From positions 29,746,403 to 29,810,402 of the forward strand of contig NC_087067.1 in NCBI RefSeq assembly GCF_963678635.1: 64,000 nucleotides of DNA. Direction: 5' to 3'. A program made the translations under genes and the position numbers. The DNA comes from Symsagittifera roscoffensis (taxonomy: Eukaryota > Xenacoelomorpha > Acoela > Convolutidae). Of the stretch, positions 29,946-41,529 are shown piece by piece. Position 1 is the first letter of the stretch; each line of letters starts with the position of its first letter. The notes under the pieces were generated by a model. It did no database searches and was not told where the DNA came from. It worked only from the letters and a program-made list of their open reading frames with translations.

Positions 29946-31460
29946 AACAGCTCCATGAGAATTGTATCGAGCGAAATCAGCAAACTATTGCAACTTGGGC
30001 GGATCTAGGAATTTCTTGAGAGGAGATGGGGTGGACTTGAAAATAAATTGATGATTTTTTTTAGATAGGCCCAAAAAGTTAGTTTTTAGGGTTGCTCGGC
30101 GGAAAATGGTTGTCATTAGAAAATACAAATAAGGGTGCCTTTGTTTAGTAGAGAGGGCGAAACTCTAAAAATCAGGGTCCCACTTACCCTTCTTCCTCAA
30201 TTTCAGCCTGTATTAGAGTTACAGCAAAAGCTCCCAGACGAGAACGGCAAGGATCGAAACTCGTTTTAAAATTATATCGGGTGTCAGAAAGTTGGGTATA
30301 CGAAGAACCTGATTTTTTCCTGAAAGAGCTGGTTAAGAGAGAGCTGGACCAAGACACTGAATTACATCAGGATCTTGAAATCGGCTAGGCCTTTTTAATA
30401 AACTACTTTCCACTAATACTTCAGTTTGAGCAAACACTGACTTTTTGGACCACAGTTTAAAACTCAGTTTTGTTGTTGAGAGAAATTCGAGATTTTAACC
30501 TGCAAGTTTTATCAAATTTCTAGAACCTTCTGACACATTGATACCCCGAGCCCAAAATTTTGATAATGTTTTATCTGTGATAATTTTTGAAGTGAAATTG
30601 TTGTTAATTTTTTTTTGTTTCACAAATTTCGTTCAAACTTTGATTCCTAAAACTTCAATTTATAAAAACGTTCACCTTAAATGACAGTTCATGTCACAAT
30701 TTTTGAGGCCAAACTGTGCATTTTTGAAACTGTGAGCGGATTCTGCAAACAAATGCTTTCTTTTATCTTTCTTTGATATTTTGTTTCCTGTTATCAAGTC
30801 GACAAAACTTTAACTTTCAGGATTTCTCAGAAAGGATACACAGTAAATTAGGCCCCTATCTAGTGCACAGTTTGGCCACGAGGTGATTAAAATTTCATTT
30901 CTCAAAAACCCAAATTTTCAATTCAAGGAAATAGCTCGAAATTTGATTTATATATTTTTTGATTAAGGTACTTGATTTAAAAGTAAGTTTAACAACACAT
31001 CAGAATGCAAACAAATAGTATATCTTTACTCTGCATAAGAAAAAACTGCCTCTTTTTACTCTATTTGTACAAAAGTGATGGCTGAAGCAAAATATAGAGC
31101 CCTTTGGGAGAAAACTGGCGTGATGGTTTGCGTGAAAGTTGAATGGTAATTGGAGTGATAGTCGGCGTGAAAGTTAGCGATATAGTTGGCGTGATGGTTA
31201 GTGGGATGATTAGCGTGATGTTTTGTTTGATTATTCCCGTGATAGTTGTCATAGTGATGGTTATCGATCTGGTTGGTTTCATAGTTGGCGTGATAGTCGG
31301 CTTGATGGTTGGCGTTATCAACTTCCTATAATTTTAGTAGGGTTTCAAGATAAAAATCCAAAAGTCCTCTTTTTGGCCAGGAACGAGTGGTGTAGCTATC
31401 CAGTTATCGCGTCTTCTGTCTTCATTGTTTGTCACTTTACCGGGTTCATGTAGTCATCAA
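29930..31460 (+). repeat. second, decayed copy of the helicase 3' block
   Basis: Matches 27750-29620 in order: the end of the helicase frame with its MITE remnant (29999-30215), the LVKRE/DQDTE coding part (30260-30400, with a stop at 30386-30388), the intron-like part, and the YPKVLF/NEWCSYP exon (31350-31450). The frame has stops, so it is a pseudogene. Because the MITE relic is inside, the duplication came after the MITE insertion. Confidence 0.7.
31130..31320. repeat. GTTGGCGTGATGGTTAGTG-type minisatellite
   Basis: Short degenerate units of 12-18 bp (GTTGGCGTGATGGTT, GATAGTCGGCGTGAAAG and so on) repeated about ten times. Open frames on either strand here are repeat artefacts. A related array is at 34925-35090. 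Confidence 0.8.
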
Positions 31461-31721
31461 AGACAGATGCAACAAGTTCCCTCAGTTTTCTTAGTTAGGC
31501 AACTAAGGTACGAAGGTTAAAACAGTTTAAGTTATTAAGAGTGTTCTAACTATTTCATAAAACGAGACTAAAACGAGGATAAAAAACTAGTTGAATTAAA
31601 TCGGTCAAGTTCAAACGGTAACTTAGCTAACAAATGAGCAATGGCTGTCCAAAACGTACGACTTAATGTCAACAAAAACTTGTACTGAGTTTTGTTCTAA
31701 GTTAAGAGTTCCAAAATCGGG

Positions 31722-32803
31722 CTATATATAAAGTAAAGGGTAAGAGGTACTATAAGAAGCAACAAAAAAATAGTTTACGAAAAGTTTAAACCGGCTGAGT
31801 TTCTGTATGTCCCCTTGGAGCTTGACAGGTAAGATTCTCTTGGGCTTTTGCTTAGACCTTACCCTTAGTTCATTCCTGGTCGTTGGGCGCCTCAATAAGT
31901 CGATAATGTCCGCGATAGAATCAAGGTGGATCCACTGTTCCACCTGGACCAGGTTTACTTCCGAGTGATGCGATGGGGCATCTCAAAGACTGAATGAGAC
32001 CGCCGCGATCTATGAAAAAGGTATTTCCTCTAGTCGAGTTTTGACGAGCAATGGAGCCGGAGCTTGTGTATGCATCTGGAGACGATGCGAGGTCACTTAT
32101 ACGGGGGTCAAGGGTACTTCTTCCACTGTGAGTGCCTCTAATGGGTCGATTCTTGGAGTGGTTATCGGCGATGACTCAATATCTCCTGGTCGCTCGTCAG
32201 AGTCTCTTTCAACTGGGCTTGTAATGTCTCTCTCTCTCTCTCCCAGAGGGTTCGGTGGCTGTCTTGATCGTAAGGGTCTAATATTAAGTCTGACGAGGTC
32301 AGAAAGTTTGTTCGGTGTAGGTGAGTGTATCGGAGACGAACACTTTCTCTTGGCTGCCTCTGCAGGTTTTCTTGAAATAGAGGTGATGCGTTTCAATGGC
32401 ATTGTTACTGGAATTGTGGCTTCAGTTGAAGTTTACGGGATAGAAGGCGTAGTATCTATGTCGGTAACTTTTGGCGGTCTTGTATTGGAACTAGAAGCAA
32501 TGATCGGTTCTTCGGAGACTGGCTTTTCTTGTAGTATGGGTGATGTAGTATGGATCATGTTTTTCCACCTTGAAATCTACGAAAAACTGATATCTTATCC
32601 CGAGATGGTGTTTTCGATTTCACAAGCCTTAAAGCGGCTCGTTTGGGAGCTTTTCCCAAAACTATTATATGCGATCCTGCGCTTGTAGGGACGTATTTTG
32701 TTGCGTTGGAGAGTTCATCCGAAGATGAATCAGATCGGTCTATTTCAGCGTCTTCAATGTGATCCGGTGAATCCCAATTATCTCTCCTATCTCGGCACAT
32801 CAT
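31722..32803 (-). pseudogene. Ty3/gypsy retroelement, 3' coding remnants
   Basis: Three broken minus-strand frames (32803-32555, 32402-32097, 31943-31722) follow the integrase. They are proline/serine- and charge-rich (PTPNKLSDLVRLNIRPLRSRQPP) and look like the disordered tail after the integrase core, though no envelope or chromodomain is recognised. They could be the last part of the same polyprotein. Confidence 0.45.
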
Positions 32804-32879
32804 CGTTCGTCTTCGATCTAATCAGAGCAAAATTCGATCCCAGTTTAAGTTTTGTATCGACAAGTTTTACTCGGTTCTG

Positions 32880-33310
32880 CCACATAGTGTTTGCAGTCCT
32901 GCCAAAATGACCTTCGAAAGGAGTGCAGTTTATTGATTGCTGTTTAGCAGTCCTAAGGCATTTCATCATTTTTAGCATAGCAGTTTCTAGAAATGAGTTT
33001 AGACTTTTATGGGCCATCACTAACAGCTTTTCCTTAATGGTACTAATGAGTCGCTCGACCAGACCTGTGGCTCTATGAATCCCAACCGCACTAAAGAGTA
33101 AGTTAATGTTTAATTCTTGGCAAAATCCTTTGACTTCCTTAGCTATGAGCCCGGACTCTTGATCGGCTCGGATTTTTCGTTGGATACCGTGTAATGCTAT
33201 AAAATTTAGCAGAAAGATTGTTATGGTTTTTGCTGATGCGCTCGAAGTGATTTGTGCAGATCGGAACTTAGAGTAACAGTCAATGCATACTAGGACGTTT
33301 TTTTTTGACC
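32880..33310 (-). pseudogene. Ty3/gypsy integrase core, broken
   Basis: The minus strand reads through an integrase core with CIDCYSKF (first D), IRADQESG (second D) and GIHRATGLVERLI (E), then SINCTPFEGHFGRTANT, typical of Ty3/gypsy elements in invertebrates. The frame is interrupted, so it is a fossil. It differs clearly from the Polinton integrases in this window. Confidence 0.75.
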
Positions 33311-33340
33311 GCGAATGTTTTGAAGCTGTTCTGCGGCGTG

Positions 33341-34024
33341 TTAGATTAGTTGACTCTCTTCAATTTCTTTCGCTGTGTTGTTCTCATGATTTTGATCAAT
33401 CGCATTGCAGCACGTTTTCACATTTTGTGAGCTATCGAGAGCGAATTGTTCTCTACCAATCTTCACTTGAGTATCAGGCATGTCTTTGTCGAAGCCCAGT
33501 AAAATCCCGATATGATCCACCGATGCAACAATAAATTTCTCGTCCTCCTCTAAAGTAGGGGGTGTTTTATTTGTAGGGTGGCGTGACATGTAGTCTTTAA
33601 ATCCCATATTCTTACTGGGCATATGTTCGACTGAAAAGTCGTAGGGGAGTAATTTCTGCCCATCAAGTTAATCTTGATTGAGTTGTTTTAGCGTTTCGGT
33701 CTTCTCTTAGAGCTCCGATTGGTGCTTCATAATCGGATTGTGAAATAAATTGGGACCCCGACAAAATTTGTCAAACTGATCTAATGACCAGACTAATCCT
33801 AACATTTCCTGTTCGTTTGTACAGTTTTTTATTCTAGCTCCGTTTAAGAAACGCAATGCGATTGCAATTGTATTCCAGACACGGCTGTGATTTTTGTTTG
33901 GTTGAGGCTCAGAGTCCCGTATGCGAAGCGTCACAATCATTACTAGTTTCTCTCGTACATCGAAATGGTGATTTATTACCGCTTTAGAATTTTTATGAGT
34001 TTGCTGAACTGGTTTATTGATCAC
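33341..34024 (-). pseudogene. Ty3/gypsy RNase H region, broken
   Basis: Two frames: 34024-33707 with RFLNGARIKNCTNEQEMLGLVWSLDQF, the usual start of the gypsy RNase H, and 33622-33341 with NMGFKDYMSRHP, its end (the xxDxLSRxP element). They are separated by a frame change and stops. Confidence 0.75.
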
Positions 34025-34462
34025 ATTAGGGATCTAAGGTCTTTTATGTTTTTGTTTTTCGAGATTTTTAATTGCGTCGGCTTTGTGTGTTAGGGGTTTT
34101 GATCCAAGGTTGTTTATTTTACAACCCAGCCATTGAAACTCGTGTGTCAAAAACTTGCAAAGTTTCCCACTTGACGGATAAACTTTTGTCGTCTATTGTT
34201 TTCATAACTTCGAAAACAGTTTTGCTGTGATCGCAGGCTGTTTTGCTGTGACCTCGATAACAGTAGCTAAATCATATCGTCTAGGTAACAGTTTGTGTTT
34301 GCCATTTTCCCCATTAACATGTCCATATTACGTAGAAAATTCGTTGGGAATGTCGCCCAATCCGTAAAATTTGGTCTTAAAACGGTATGCGCCCGTGATG
34401 TATCCGCCCACAATATTAAATTTTCATTGAGACCTTGCTTTAAAAGACAGTGGGATTTGATT

Positions 34463-34678
34463 CTACGCGTACTTTAGGTTTGACGATGAGAACCGTACTA
34501 AGTTTTCTGAAAGTCCGCTAATTGTAAGTGTCACAAGGTCTATTCGTTCAAAGATATTTGGAGTTTGATACCGTTTTCTGTATATTAGTTTATTCATTAT
34601 TTTTGAGTTAAGAGCTAATTTAACGGAGCAATCTCTTTTAGCGGTCACTACGATAGGGCTGATAAAAGAACTCTCCAA
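34463..34678 (-). pseudogene. Ty3/gypsy reverse transcriptase fragment
   Basis: The minus-strand frame contains ISPIVVTAKRDCSVKLAL followed by NKLIYRKRYQTPNIFERID and FSSSNLKYA, the first RT blocks before the FADD motif. The YxDD part between here and 34024 is decayed. The order RT, RNase H, integrase on the minus strand is that of Ty3/gypsy. Confidence 0.75.
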
Positions 34679-34829
34679 GCCTTTAGTTAGTTTTTCTAAT
34701 TGGCCTTTTTTTGAAAGTTGGTCGACGCTTAGTTTTTATTTTGGAAGTGAAAGAATCGGGGAATCGGGATTCGTTTCCATTTTATCTGGATTGGTTTTAG
34801 CGGGTCTCTGAAGTAAGTGTTTACTTTAA

Positions 34830-35480
34830 AAACTTTAGATCAAACCTATTGTAGAAGTGATCTTCAGGAATTGCACAAGATTAATTTTTCTGAACTCATT
34901 TTGTTGAGCGTTTTCCGCAGTTGGATTGGTGAACTCATCAGTTGGCGTGATGGTTAGTGGGTTGGTTAGCGTAATTAGCGTAATGTTTTGGTTGATTATT
35001 CCCGTGATAGTTCTCATAGTGATGATTATTGGTATGGTTGGTTTGATGGTTGGCGTGATAGTCGGCTTGTTTGTTGGCGTTATAGACTTCCTATATTTTT
35101 AGTAGGGTTTCAAGATAAATATCCAAAAGTCTTGTTTTTGAACACCAACGAGTGGTGTAGCTATCCAGTTATGGCGTCTACTGAATTCACTGTTTGTCAC
35201 TTCACCGGGTTCATATAGTCATCAAAGGCAAATGTAACAAAATTCCTCAATTTTCTTAGTTAGGCGACTAAGATACGAAGGTCAAACTAGTGTAAGATAT
35301 AAAGATTGTTCTAATTACGGTAACTAATTCATAAAACGAGAAAAAAAAACGAAACTAAAAGAAAAGTTGAATTGACTAATAGTTGAATTAAGTTGAATAA
35401 AAGAAAAGTTGTTTTGGAACTAGAGGCAATGATAGGCTCTGCGTAGACTGGCTGATCATATCTAATTGGGGAGATGATCG
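34830..35480. repeat. third partial copy of the duplicated block
   Basis: 34925-35410 matches 31130-31640: the minisatellite, the YPKVLF/NEWCSYPV exon-like frame ending at 35218, and the following AT-rich part. 35405-35480 then matches the retroelement sequence at 32480-32560. So the duplicated block includes both helicase and retroelement sequence, with an internal deletion. Confidence 0.6.
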
Positions 35481-35721
35481 TTGTCATCGCAGTGTTCGCG
35501 TCATGTGCTGTCTGATCAGTAGTTTTTGGTGATCCATCTTTTGCAGTGGTGCTCCAGTCTAACTTAGCAGTCGAGATCGCTGAGGGTGTTGTTATCTCGA
35601 TAGTGGGGCTCGATTGTTTTAGAGGATTGAAGTGCGAAGAAATTCATGGATTTCATTCAGGACCTAGAGATCTGTTGAGTCATCACCAGACGAATTTTCT
35701 TGATTTATCAGATTGATAGGC
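35481..35721. other. unassigned sequence before the second Polinton end
   Basis: No domain or repeat recognised. It may be further retroelement-derived sequence. Confidence 0.35.
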
Positions 35722-35960
35722 AGAAGTATGCATATAGTGAATTAGTATCGGGGGGGGGGGGGTGTCATACATGGATGGCCAATAGGTATAGATCTTGATC
35801 GTCACCATGTATTATATGACAACCAATGGTCACTATGTATTGTTTTGTAACTAATAGTCCCCATGTAATAATAGTAATGGTAAGCATGTATTAAGTTTTA
35901 ACTGATAGTCCTCATGTAGTCTGCAATGGTTTCTATTTTTAACTGTCACCAACTATATGA
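35722..35960. repeat. decayed Polinton terminal repeat, second copy
   Basis: Begins AGAAGTATGCATATAGTGAATTAG, then a G run and blocks of GGTCACCATGTATTA type, clearly related to the repeat at 8276. It marks the left end of the decayed array in the same orientation as the intact element. A matching right end was not found before 54080. Confidence 0.85.
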
Positions 35961-36159
35961 AGAATTTACCTAAAAAACGATAGTGTAAAAACTTACTGTT
36001 GTCACTGCAATTTGTCTTATTTTGAGTACCGCTATCTGCACTCTTTCAGCCTTTCCTTCCTTGCCGACAGACATTTTGGACAAACAAGTTCATTAGTAAT
36101 CAATAATCTATTATTTGAAATGTAACTGAAATTAAACCATTTTAAGCAAAAAATTATTA

Positions 36160-36420
36160 ATGGGAAAGCATATGAGTCTAGAAAAGTTTCAAACCCACAT
36201 CAGTACAAAATCCGGAGCACCACCATTAGAATTTGTACTAAGAACTACCAAATAAGCAATAGAAATACAAAACGAACCACACATGGAAGAGTTTGAGTTT
36301 TGCATTGGAACTCCTGTCAATAAATCCATAACTTATTTGAAAATCTCGTTTATTTTTTGATAGATGTTGCTGTATTTAAAGATAGGGAGACCAAGAGGAT
36401 CTGCAAAGTATAACAAATTT
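36160..36420 (-). pseudogene. protease C-terminal fragment (older copy)
   Basis: Aligns with the 3' half of the protease gene (compare 9430-9700) but is more diverged than the other fragments. Frame broken. Confidence 0.6.
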
Positions 36421-36479
36421 TTTTTGGAGGCAGATCGAAGTCTTGTGTATATTCGACTATGTGTATATTCCATTTTATT

Positions 36480-36790
36480 TTGTGTATAATATTGTCAAAA
36501 AATGTAACTTGCTTGTTACTATAAAATTTAAGGAAGAATAAAAAAAATTTGGGGTCCGAGAAAACGCACAGAGCTCGGCTCTCAGCCGAAAAGCAGCGTT
36601 TTGAAACCCGTCCGGAATTTGTACTGAAAGAAATCCCCAGTTGCTGGTGTGGTGATATCACGCCACAGATCGATTTTGTATTTTTTACTTTGATATTAGC
36701 CTAATTTCTCGGATTCTTGCTGTTCAGTCAACAATTGGGTAACAATGTCAACAAATAAAACAATGTAGTGATCAAAGTAAAAAAAGTGTA
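36480..36790. repeat. Polinton left-end sequence at the start of unit A
   Basis: Copy of the tRNA-like patch and following sequence at 9110-9300. Near 36609 the sequence CGTCCGGAATTTGTACTGAAAG marks a position that recurs at about 41720 and 48382, which defines the tandem units. Confidence 0.7.
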
Positions 36791-36824
36791 CAATTAAGCT
36801 ATGTTAAATAGTTAGTTTGTTGGA

Positions 36825-37230
36825 AAGAATGTGAGAAAAAAAAGGTTTCAAAACATGATCGTTTATGTAAGCAAAATCAAAAGCATCACCATTAAAGTTG
36901 TATGATAAATGAAATATGCAGTATAAATACAAAATTAACCGCACATGGTGTCTTTGTGTCTTGCATGGAAAAATTTGTCATCAATTCAGTGACTTGATGA
37001 ATACTCTCGTTCAGGCGTTTATATAGATTGGTGTACTACCAAAGAGGAAGGCCGAGAGGATCAGCAAAATCTGATTTTGAAGATTGAAAAACCTTATTAA
37101 AAAACAAAATACATTACTATACGATGGATAGAAAGTAGCTCTGAGAAGCATTCGAAAAATTAAATTAGTTTTGCTGGATCCTGATGGACCTGAAATGGAC
37201 ATGAACAGAAGATCTTTTGTTGAAATGATC
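36825..37230 (-). pseudogene. chimeric protease-ATPase fragment, unit A
   Basis: The end of the protease gene (36825-37070) is joined directly to the start of the packaging ATPase gene (37080-37230, with a changed Walker A, GPSGSSKT). The same unusual joint recurs at 42160-42240 and 48830-48900. Confidence 0.7.
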
Positions 37231-37557
37231 TTATTCATTATTTAACTTGGGATTTGGTAACATGTAACCAGCTGTACTGGACAGTATTGAAAACCAAATG
37301 GCAGTCTCGTCACAGCTTAGGTTGTAAAAACACAATTTTGAAATAGATAAAGATAGCAAAATGAAAATGAAACAAACGTGTGTGAAAAATAAAGCAACAA
37401 ATGAGACTTGTGTGAAAAAAACGACTTCTGCAGACGGAAGGAAAACAAAATTACAACCTTTCCAAGATCTGATTACGTCAGATAAAGACTGTTTGGCACC
37501 ACCAATGTCGACAAAGTCGCAATCATTGTTCTCGACAGTGGTTACCTCAATTTTCAT
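37231..37557 (-). pseudogene. membrane-protein ORF, copy 1
   Basis: Open frame of 108 residues from the ATG at 37557. It resembles the 15280-15570 protein (DFVDIGGAKQSL, then PSAEVVFFTQV, then GYMLPNPKL) with a duplicated stretch of about 12 residues in the membrane segment (FFTQVSFVALFFTHVCF). It has no stop or shift, unlike its neighbours. It may still code, or may be a young duplicate of the copy at 41180-41506, which is almost identical. Confidence 0.65.
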
Positions 37558-37579
37558 GTTTACTAGAAGACTTGTTGTG

Positions 37580-37893
37580 CTTGTTTTTATCAAGGTGGAT
37601 AGTTACAAATCCATACCAATCGCTTTTTTTCTCTCTCTGACCGGTTGCTCTTTGGTTTGTATTTTATTTTATATTTTGCTGTGGTTTCCTCTCTGATTTG
37701 TATGCGAACCGTTTTTGCATACAAAAAACGTTGGTGAACTTTGTGTTTTGCATGGAAAAATTGTCAGGAGTATAGTGAATTGATGAAGACTCTCGTTCAA
37801 TCGTTTATATAGATTGGTGTACTGCCAAACAGGAAGACCGAAGCAAATTATAAAACATTTCATCTGTTGCACATCACAATCCAATGTGTTCCA
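37580..37893 (-). pseudogene. fragments of small protein A and protease
   Basis: 37580-37690 matches the end of the 15560-15856 gene. 37700-37893 matches the protease centre (compare 9590-9715). Both are broken. Confidence 0.55.
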
Positions 37894-38965
37894 GCTGCAG
37901 TGAAACAAACCCAGCGCTTAAAGTGTGTTCAAGAAGAGAAGTTTATGATCTTGTGTAGTATTTGGTGTACTTGCTATTGGCACACCGTTCCGTCTCATAG
38001 TAATTGGATCCAATCCAAACTTGATGCAAAGAAAAGGATTCGTTCGTTTTGTTCTAAGAAATGCATTATTTGTGTTCATTGCCATTATAATTTATCTCAC
38101 CGGTTCACAAGCAAAATTATCTTCCTGTTACCAACTGCACTGACCAGCTGTTGCCAGAAATGTTTTGGTTATTTCTTCTTGATATGGGTAGTTCGCACAA
38201 TTTTTGATCAAAGTTGATACAATGGTAGAGAGCACATGGTCGGTCCAATTCATGTTTCTAGCATATAGGTTCGCTTCGAGTATTTGCAGCTCATTATGCT
38301 TCGCAGCATCTTCAGATATAATGATAAGGTCTTCTGTAGGAAAGTCTGAGGTTGACTTTTTTCAACAAATGCTTGTCACAGCTAAAAAAAGTCAACTCGA
38401 GCGGGTCCATAGAACCAAATTTCCCTCGATTCGCGGACCAGTTCTCCTGGAGATGTTAAGCCCGCTGCTCCCATCCATCGCAGCGGGATGATTTTCAAAA
38501 TGATATGCCTGACACTTTAGCCATGAGTCCTCAGCGCCTTTGCTGTTAGAAAATTCTGTTCCAATTAAAGTTTATGCGTAAAAATACTATTAGAATTTTA
38601 CATTTTGAGTCCAATAGCAGAGAGGGTACGGTGAGAGACAAGCAAATACAGGGAGTTGCTTACCAGGAACGCTGAATCAGACACAAAAGGGTCAGTTTTG
38701 TCGCATCTCAGATCGAGATCGGCTCCATTTTCTTGCGTTACTTGCATCGTATTTCCAAAAAACTCTTTGCAGGTCAACAATATTGTTGCGGTCACCGGTG
38801 ATTTCAAACTCAAGCATTGTTCCCTTAGGTGAATAGATAGATCCAACTTTTTGATCAAAAGCTTTTTTGAAAATAATCAGAAAAGGTTTTTTTTTTCAAA
38901 CAAAACCAGATAGCTATGGGTAGTTTCATTGGTTTCATTGGGTAAAACATTATCGATTATTTTTA
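37894..38965 (-). pseudogene. hexon pseudogene, unit A
   Basis: Aligns with 10129-11188 of the intact hexon gene, including the conserved start region. Many small insertions and deletions leave only short frames. The 3' end is lost where it joins the protease fragment. Confidence 0.75.
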
Positions 38966-38974
38966 ATGTTTGAG

Positions 38975-39378
38975 AAAAAATCTACTCAACTTCTCGCTGG
39001 TCTGCTTTTTTTTCGAATGTTTTTTTCCTTTTTCGAGCTCCTACTGAGCTTTTTCTTCGTATTCTATTCATTGGTGTCTTTCGTCAACGTTTAGCATCAC
39101 CGAGTTGTTCTCTTGCAGTTTTGCGAATGTGTTTTTCAATGCTTGTTTACTATACTTCTTTTTCATAGCGACATCAATCAGTTCTGGCGCTGCACTCATC
39201 AAAAGGTCTCTGCTCAATTTTTTTTGCAGCCGGTAGAATAACACGTCATGCAAACTGGATAGCAACACAAGCAGTACCTGCAGCCAAAGCGCCAAATCTA
39301 CTGCCGCGTTGTCAGTAGTGTCGAGAGAAATGAGGAAGTGAAGCTTGCTTTGCATAATACTGTTCCATTGGTATTCAA
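38975..39378 (-). pseudogene. pX-like core protein pseudogene, unit A
   Basis: Matches 11200-11600 with frameshifts in the basic half. The C-terminal arginine-rich part is disrupted. Confidence 0.7.
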
Positions 39379-39382
39379 TCAA

Positions 39383-39575
39383 AGCGCTTGAACTTTAGAG
39401 TCAACACAATTTTACCAGTTCCTGCGAAGGTCACTAGTTTTTCAGTTTCTTTTCGCAACTGTGCGGGTATTAATTGTACAGAAGAAGTATATAACTTTTT
39501 GAAGTCTAAATTAGTGAAGTTTTTTCGATGATTAGGTTCAATGCTGCAGGCACTACCGTATTTGATGCGTCTATT
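39383..39575 (-). pseudogene. penton fragment, unit A
   Basis: Only the 3' end of the penton gene is kept; it is joined within a few bases to integrase sequence at 39580. A deletion removed the rest. Confidence 0.65.
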
Positions 39576-39579
39576 TTAG

Positions 39580-40330
39580 TCACAAACATAAAACTTTGGT
39601 TTTTTATTTTTGTTGAACTGTTTGTAATTAAGGTGACTAAAACAGGCACATGCTTTCGCGTGACTTTGTTTGGAGCCAATTTTGTTACCCTATTCACACA
39701 TGAGTTTTTTGTTTGAACAAATTCCTGTAATTTAACTTAACTGTATGTCTATTCAAAATCCAATCAATTGTAGATAATAATTTTGAACTATCGAATGTTC
39801 CGTTTAGCAGACGGTGATTTTTTTCACTGTGAGTTTTGTAATCGACGATTTCTTGTTTAGTACATATTCTTTCGAACTCTCCTTTGAACTATCTGCCTTT
39901 ATCAACCCAAACTTTTTTCGGTTGTTTTAATTTTAAACATTTTTTTTGAACGCTTTGGCTGTTTTTTTTGCATATTTGGTCTTCAAGGGTTCCACTTGTA
40001 AGTAGTGAGATAGACGATTGACAGCAACTAACAAATATCGTACCCCTCGCTGATACTTGGTCAATTTATCCACATAAGCCAAATCAAGAGACCAGATTTC
40101 GTTCGTTGATATCGTTAAGGATCACTTTCAGGCGAGGATATGTTTTACAAAACAATCCATACTCTGTGTGTGATGGTCGAGATCGCAGAAACTTTAAAAC
40201 TTTTTGGTTAGAGTTGACTAGCATTTGTTAATTTTTTTACGCTACCAAGTGTAGCTAGACCTTTCGAGTAGAGTAATTTGAGTCTCTTTCTTCACCGATA
40301 GTAGGATTTCCATTCTTTTGTTGATGTCGC
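39580..40330 (-). pseudogene. integrase pseudogene, unit A
   Basis: Matches 12640-13390 with many small changes. Near 40140-40200 it keeps the bases missing from the intact element's integrase, which identifies the latter as a deletion. Confidence 0.75.
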
Positions 40331-40334
40331 AAAT

Positions 40335-41165
40335 TATTCTAGTGAATCTGTTTGGCATAAGTGTTGGACACTAAAGTGGGATCAAAGTCCAGTTTTTTCA
40401 AAAATTGTGGATAAAACGCATTCTAAAGTTTCTTTGTGTTTTGTTGTGTATCATATAGAAAAGACTGAATTTGAACGGGCGTCGACTTTCCTTGAGTTAA
40501 AACATATCCGTCAACGTCTAAAGTTAAGGATTCAACTCTGAATAACTGTTTTAGCAATATATTTGCCCTTTACACTTTTTTGGCTTATATCTAAGCTGAT
40601 AAAGTTTGAGTCAGCTGTTGATAAAATTGATCTAGAATGCTGACTATTGAGCATTTGCTTCAATATACATAAGTCTTTCTCTTTCGTTTTCAATAGACGT
40701 GATGATTGCTTTTAGGGATTGTAAGTAGAAAATGGTTGGCGACGGTGTTGAATGTCTCGAGATGATTTGAACAAAAATAAGTGAGTTGTATTCAAGTATA
40801 TTGCACAAGGTTGCTTTCTTTGCTGGAATAAATTATGCTTGACATAAATAAAATGAACATTTTAATAACGCCCTGGTGAAGCTAAATTAATGAAATCTCT
40901 TTCATAAAAATTTTTTTCGCAGGTGTCATTAAAAAACAATCAAGCAATCCCTTCAGCTAATATCATTTTCAAAGCTGAATAATTGTATGATTTCAATATC
41001 AAGTTTGTGTTGAGAAACAAAAGAACAATATTCGGGCTAATTGTGAACATAAAAATAAAATACCTATTATACGAGGGATACAAATTAGCTCAGAGAAGCA
41101 TTTGAAAAATTAAATCAGTTTGCCGGATCCTGAGGAAACTGAAATGGACATGAGCAGACAATCTT
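40335..41165 (-). pseudogene. 316-aa-gene fragment and ATPase pseudogene, unit A
   Basis: 40335-40575 matches the central part of the 13377-14327 gene. 40590-41165 matches the ATPase gene with internal deletions and shifts; the start with Walker A lies at 41100-41165. Confidence 0.65.
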
Positions 41166-41179
41166 TTATGGAAACGATC

Positions 41180-41506
41180 TTATTCATTATTGAACTTGCA
41201 ATTTGGTAACATGTAACCAACTGTACTGGGCAGTATTGAAAGACAAATCGCATTTTTGTCACAATTGACGTTGTAAAAAGACAATTTTGAAATAGATAAA
41301 GATAGCAAAATGAAAATGAAACAAACGTGTGTGAAAAATAAAGCAACAAATGAGACTTGTGTGAAAAAGACGACTTCTGCAGACGGAAGGAAAACAAAAT
41401 TACAACCTTTCCAAGATCTGATTACGTCAGATAAAGACTGTTTGACACCACCAATGTCGACAAAGTCGCAATCATTGTTCTCGACAGTGGTTACCTCAAT
41501 TTTCAT
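41180..41506 (-). pseudogene. membrane-protein ORF, copy 2
   Basis: Open frame of 108 residues, ATG at 41506, nearly identical to copy 1 over its first two thirds, including the duplicated membrane stretch. The C-terminal part (NVNCDKNAICLSILPSTVGYML) differs. The near-identity reaches about 41640, pointing to a recent duplication or gene conversion. Confidence 0.65.
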
Positions 41507-41529
41507 GTTTACTAGAAGACTTGTTGTGC

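Noticed and set aside
31061-31331. Threonine/proline- or valine/glycine-rich frames
   Set aside because: Artefacts of the minisatellite.
32041-32688. 215-codon plus-strand frame
   Set aside because: It is the shadow of minus-strand retroelement remnants.
31060-35410. 31060-31640 and 34830-35410 as LTRs of the gypsy element
   Set aside because: A related sequence forms part of the helicase exon at 29519-29620, so these are segmental duplicates of host sequence. An LTR role is not excluded but is less likely.
37361-37696. Plus-strand 111-codon frames with MKMKQTCVKNKATNETC, also at 41310, 42517, 47966, 49193 and 52980
   Set aside because: They lie opposite the membrane-protein frames. Their repetition follows from the duplicated DNA, and the minus frame has the membrane segment and a match to the intact element.
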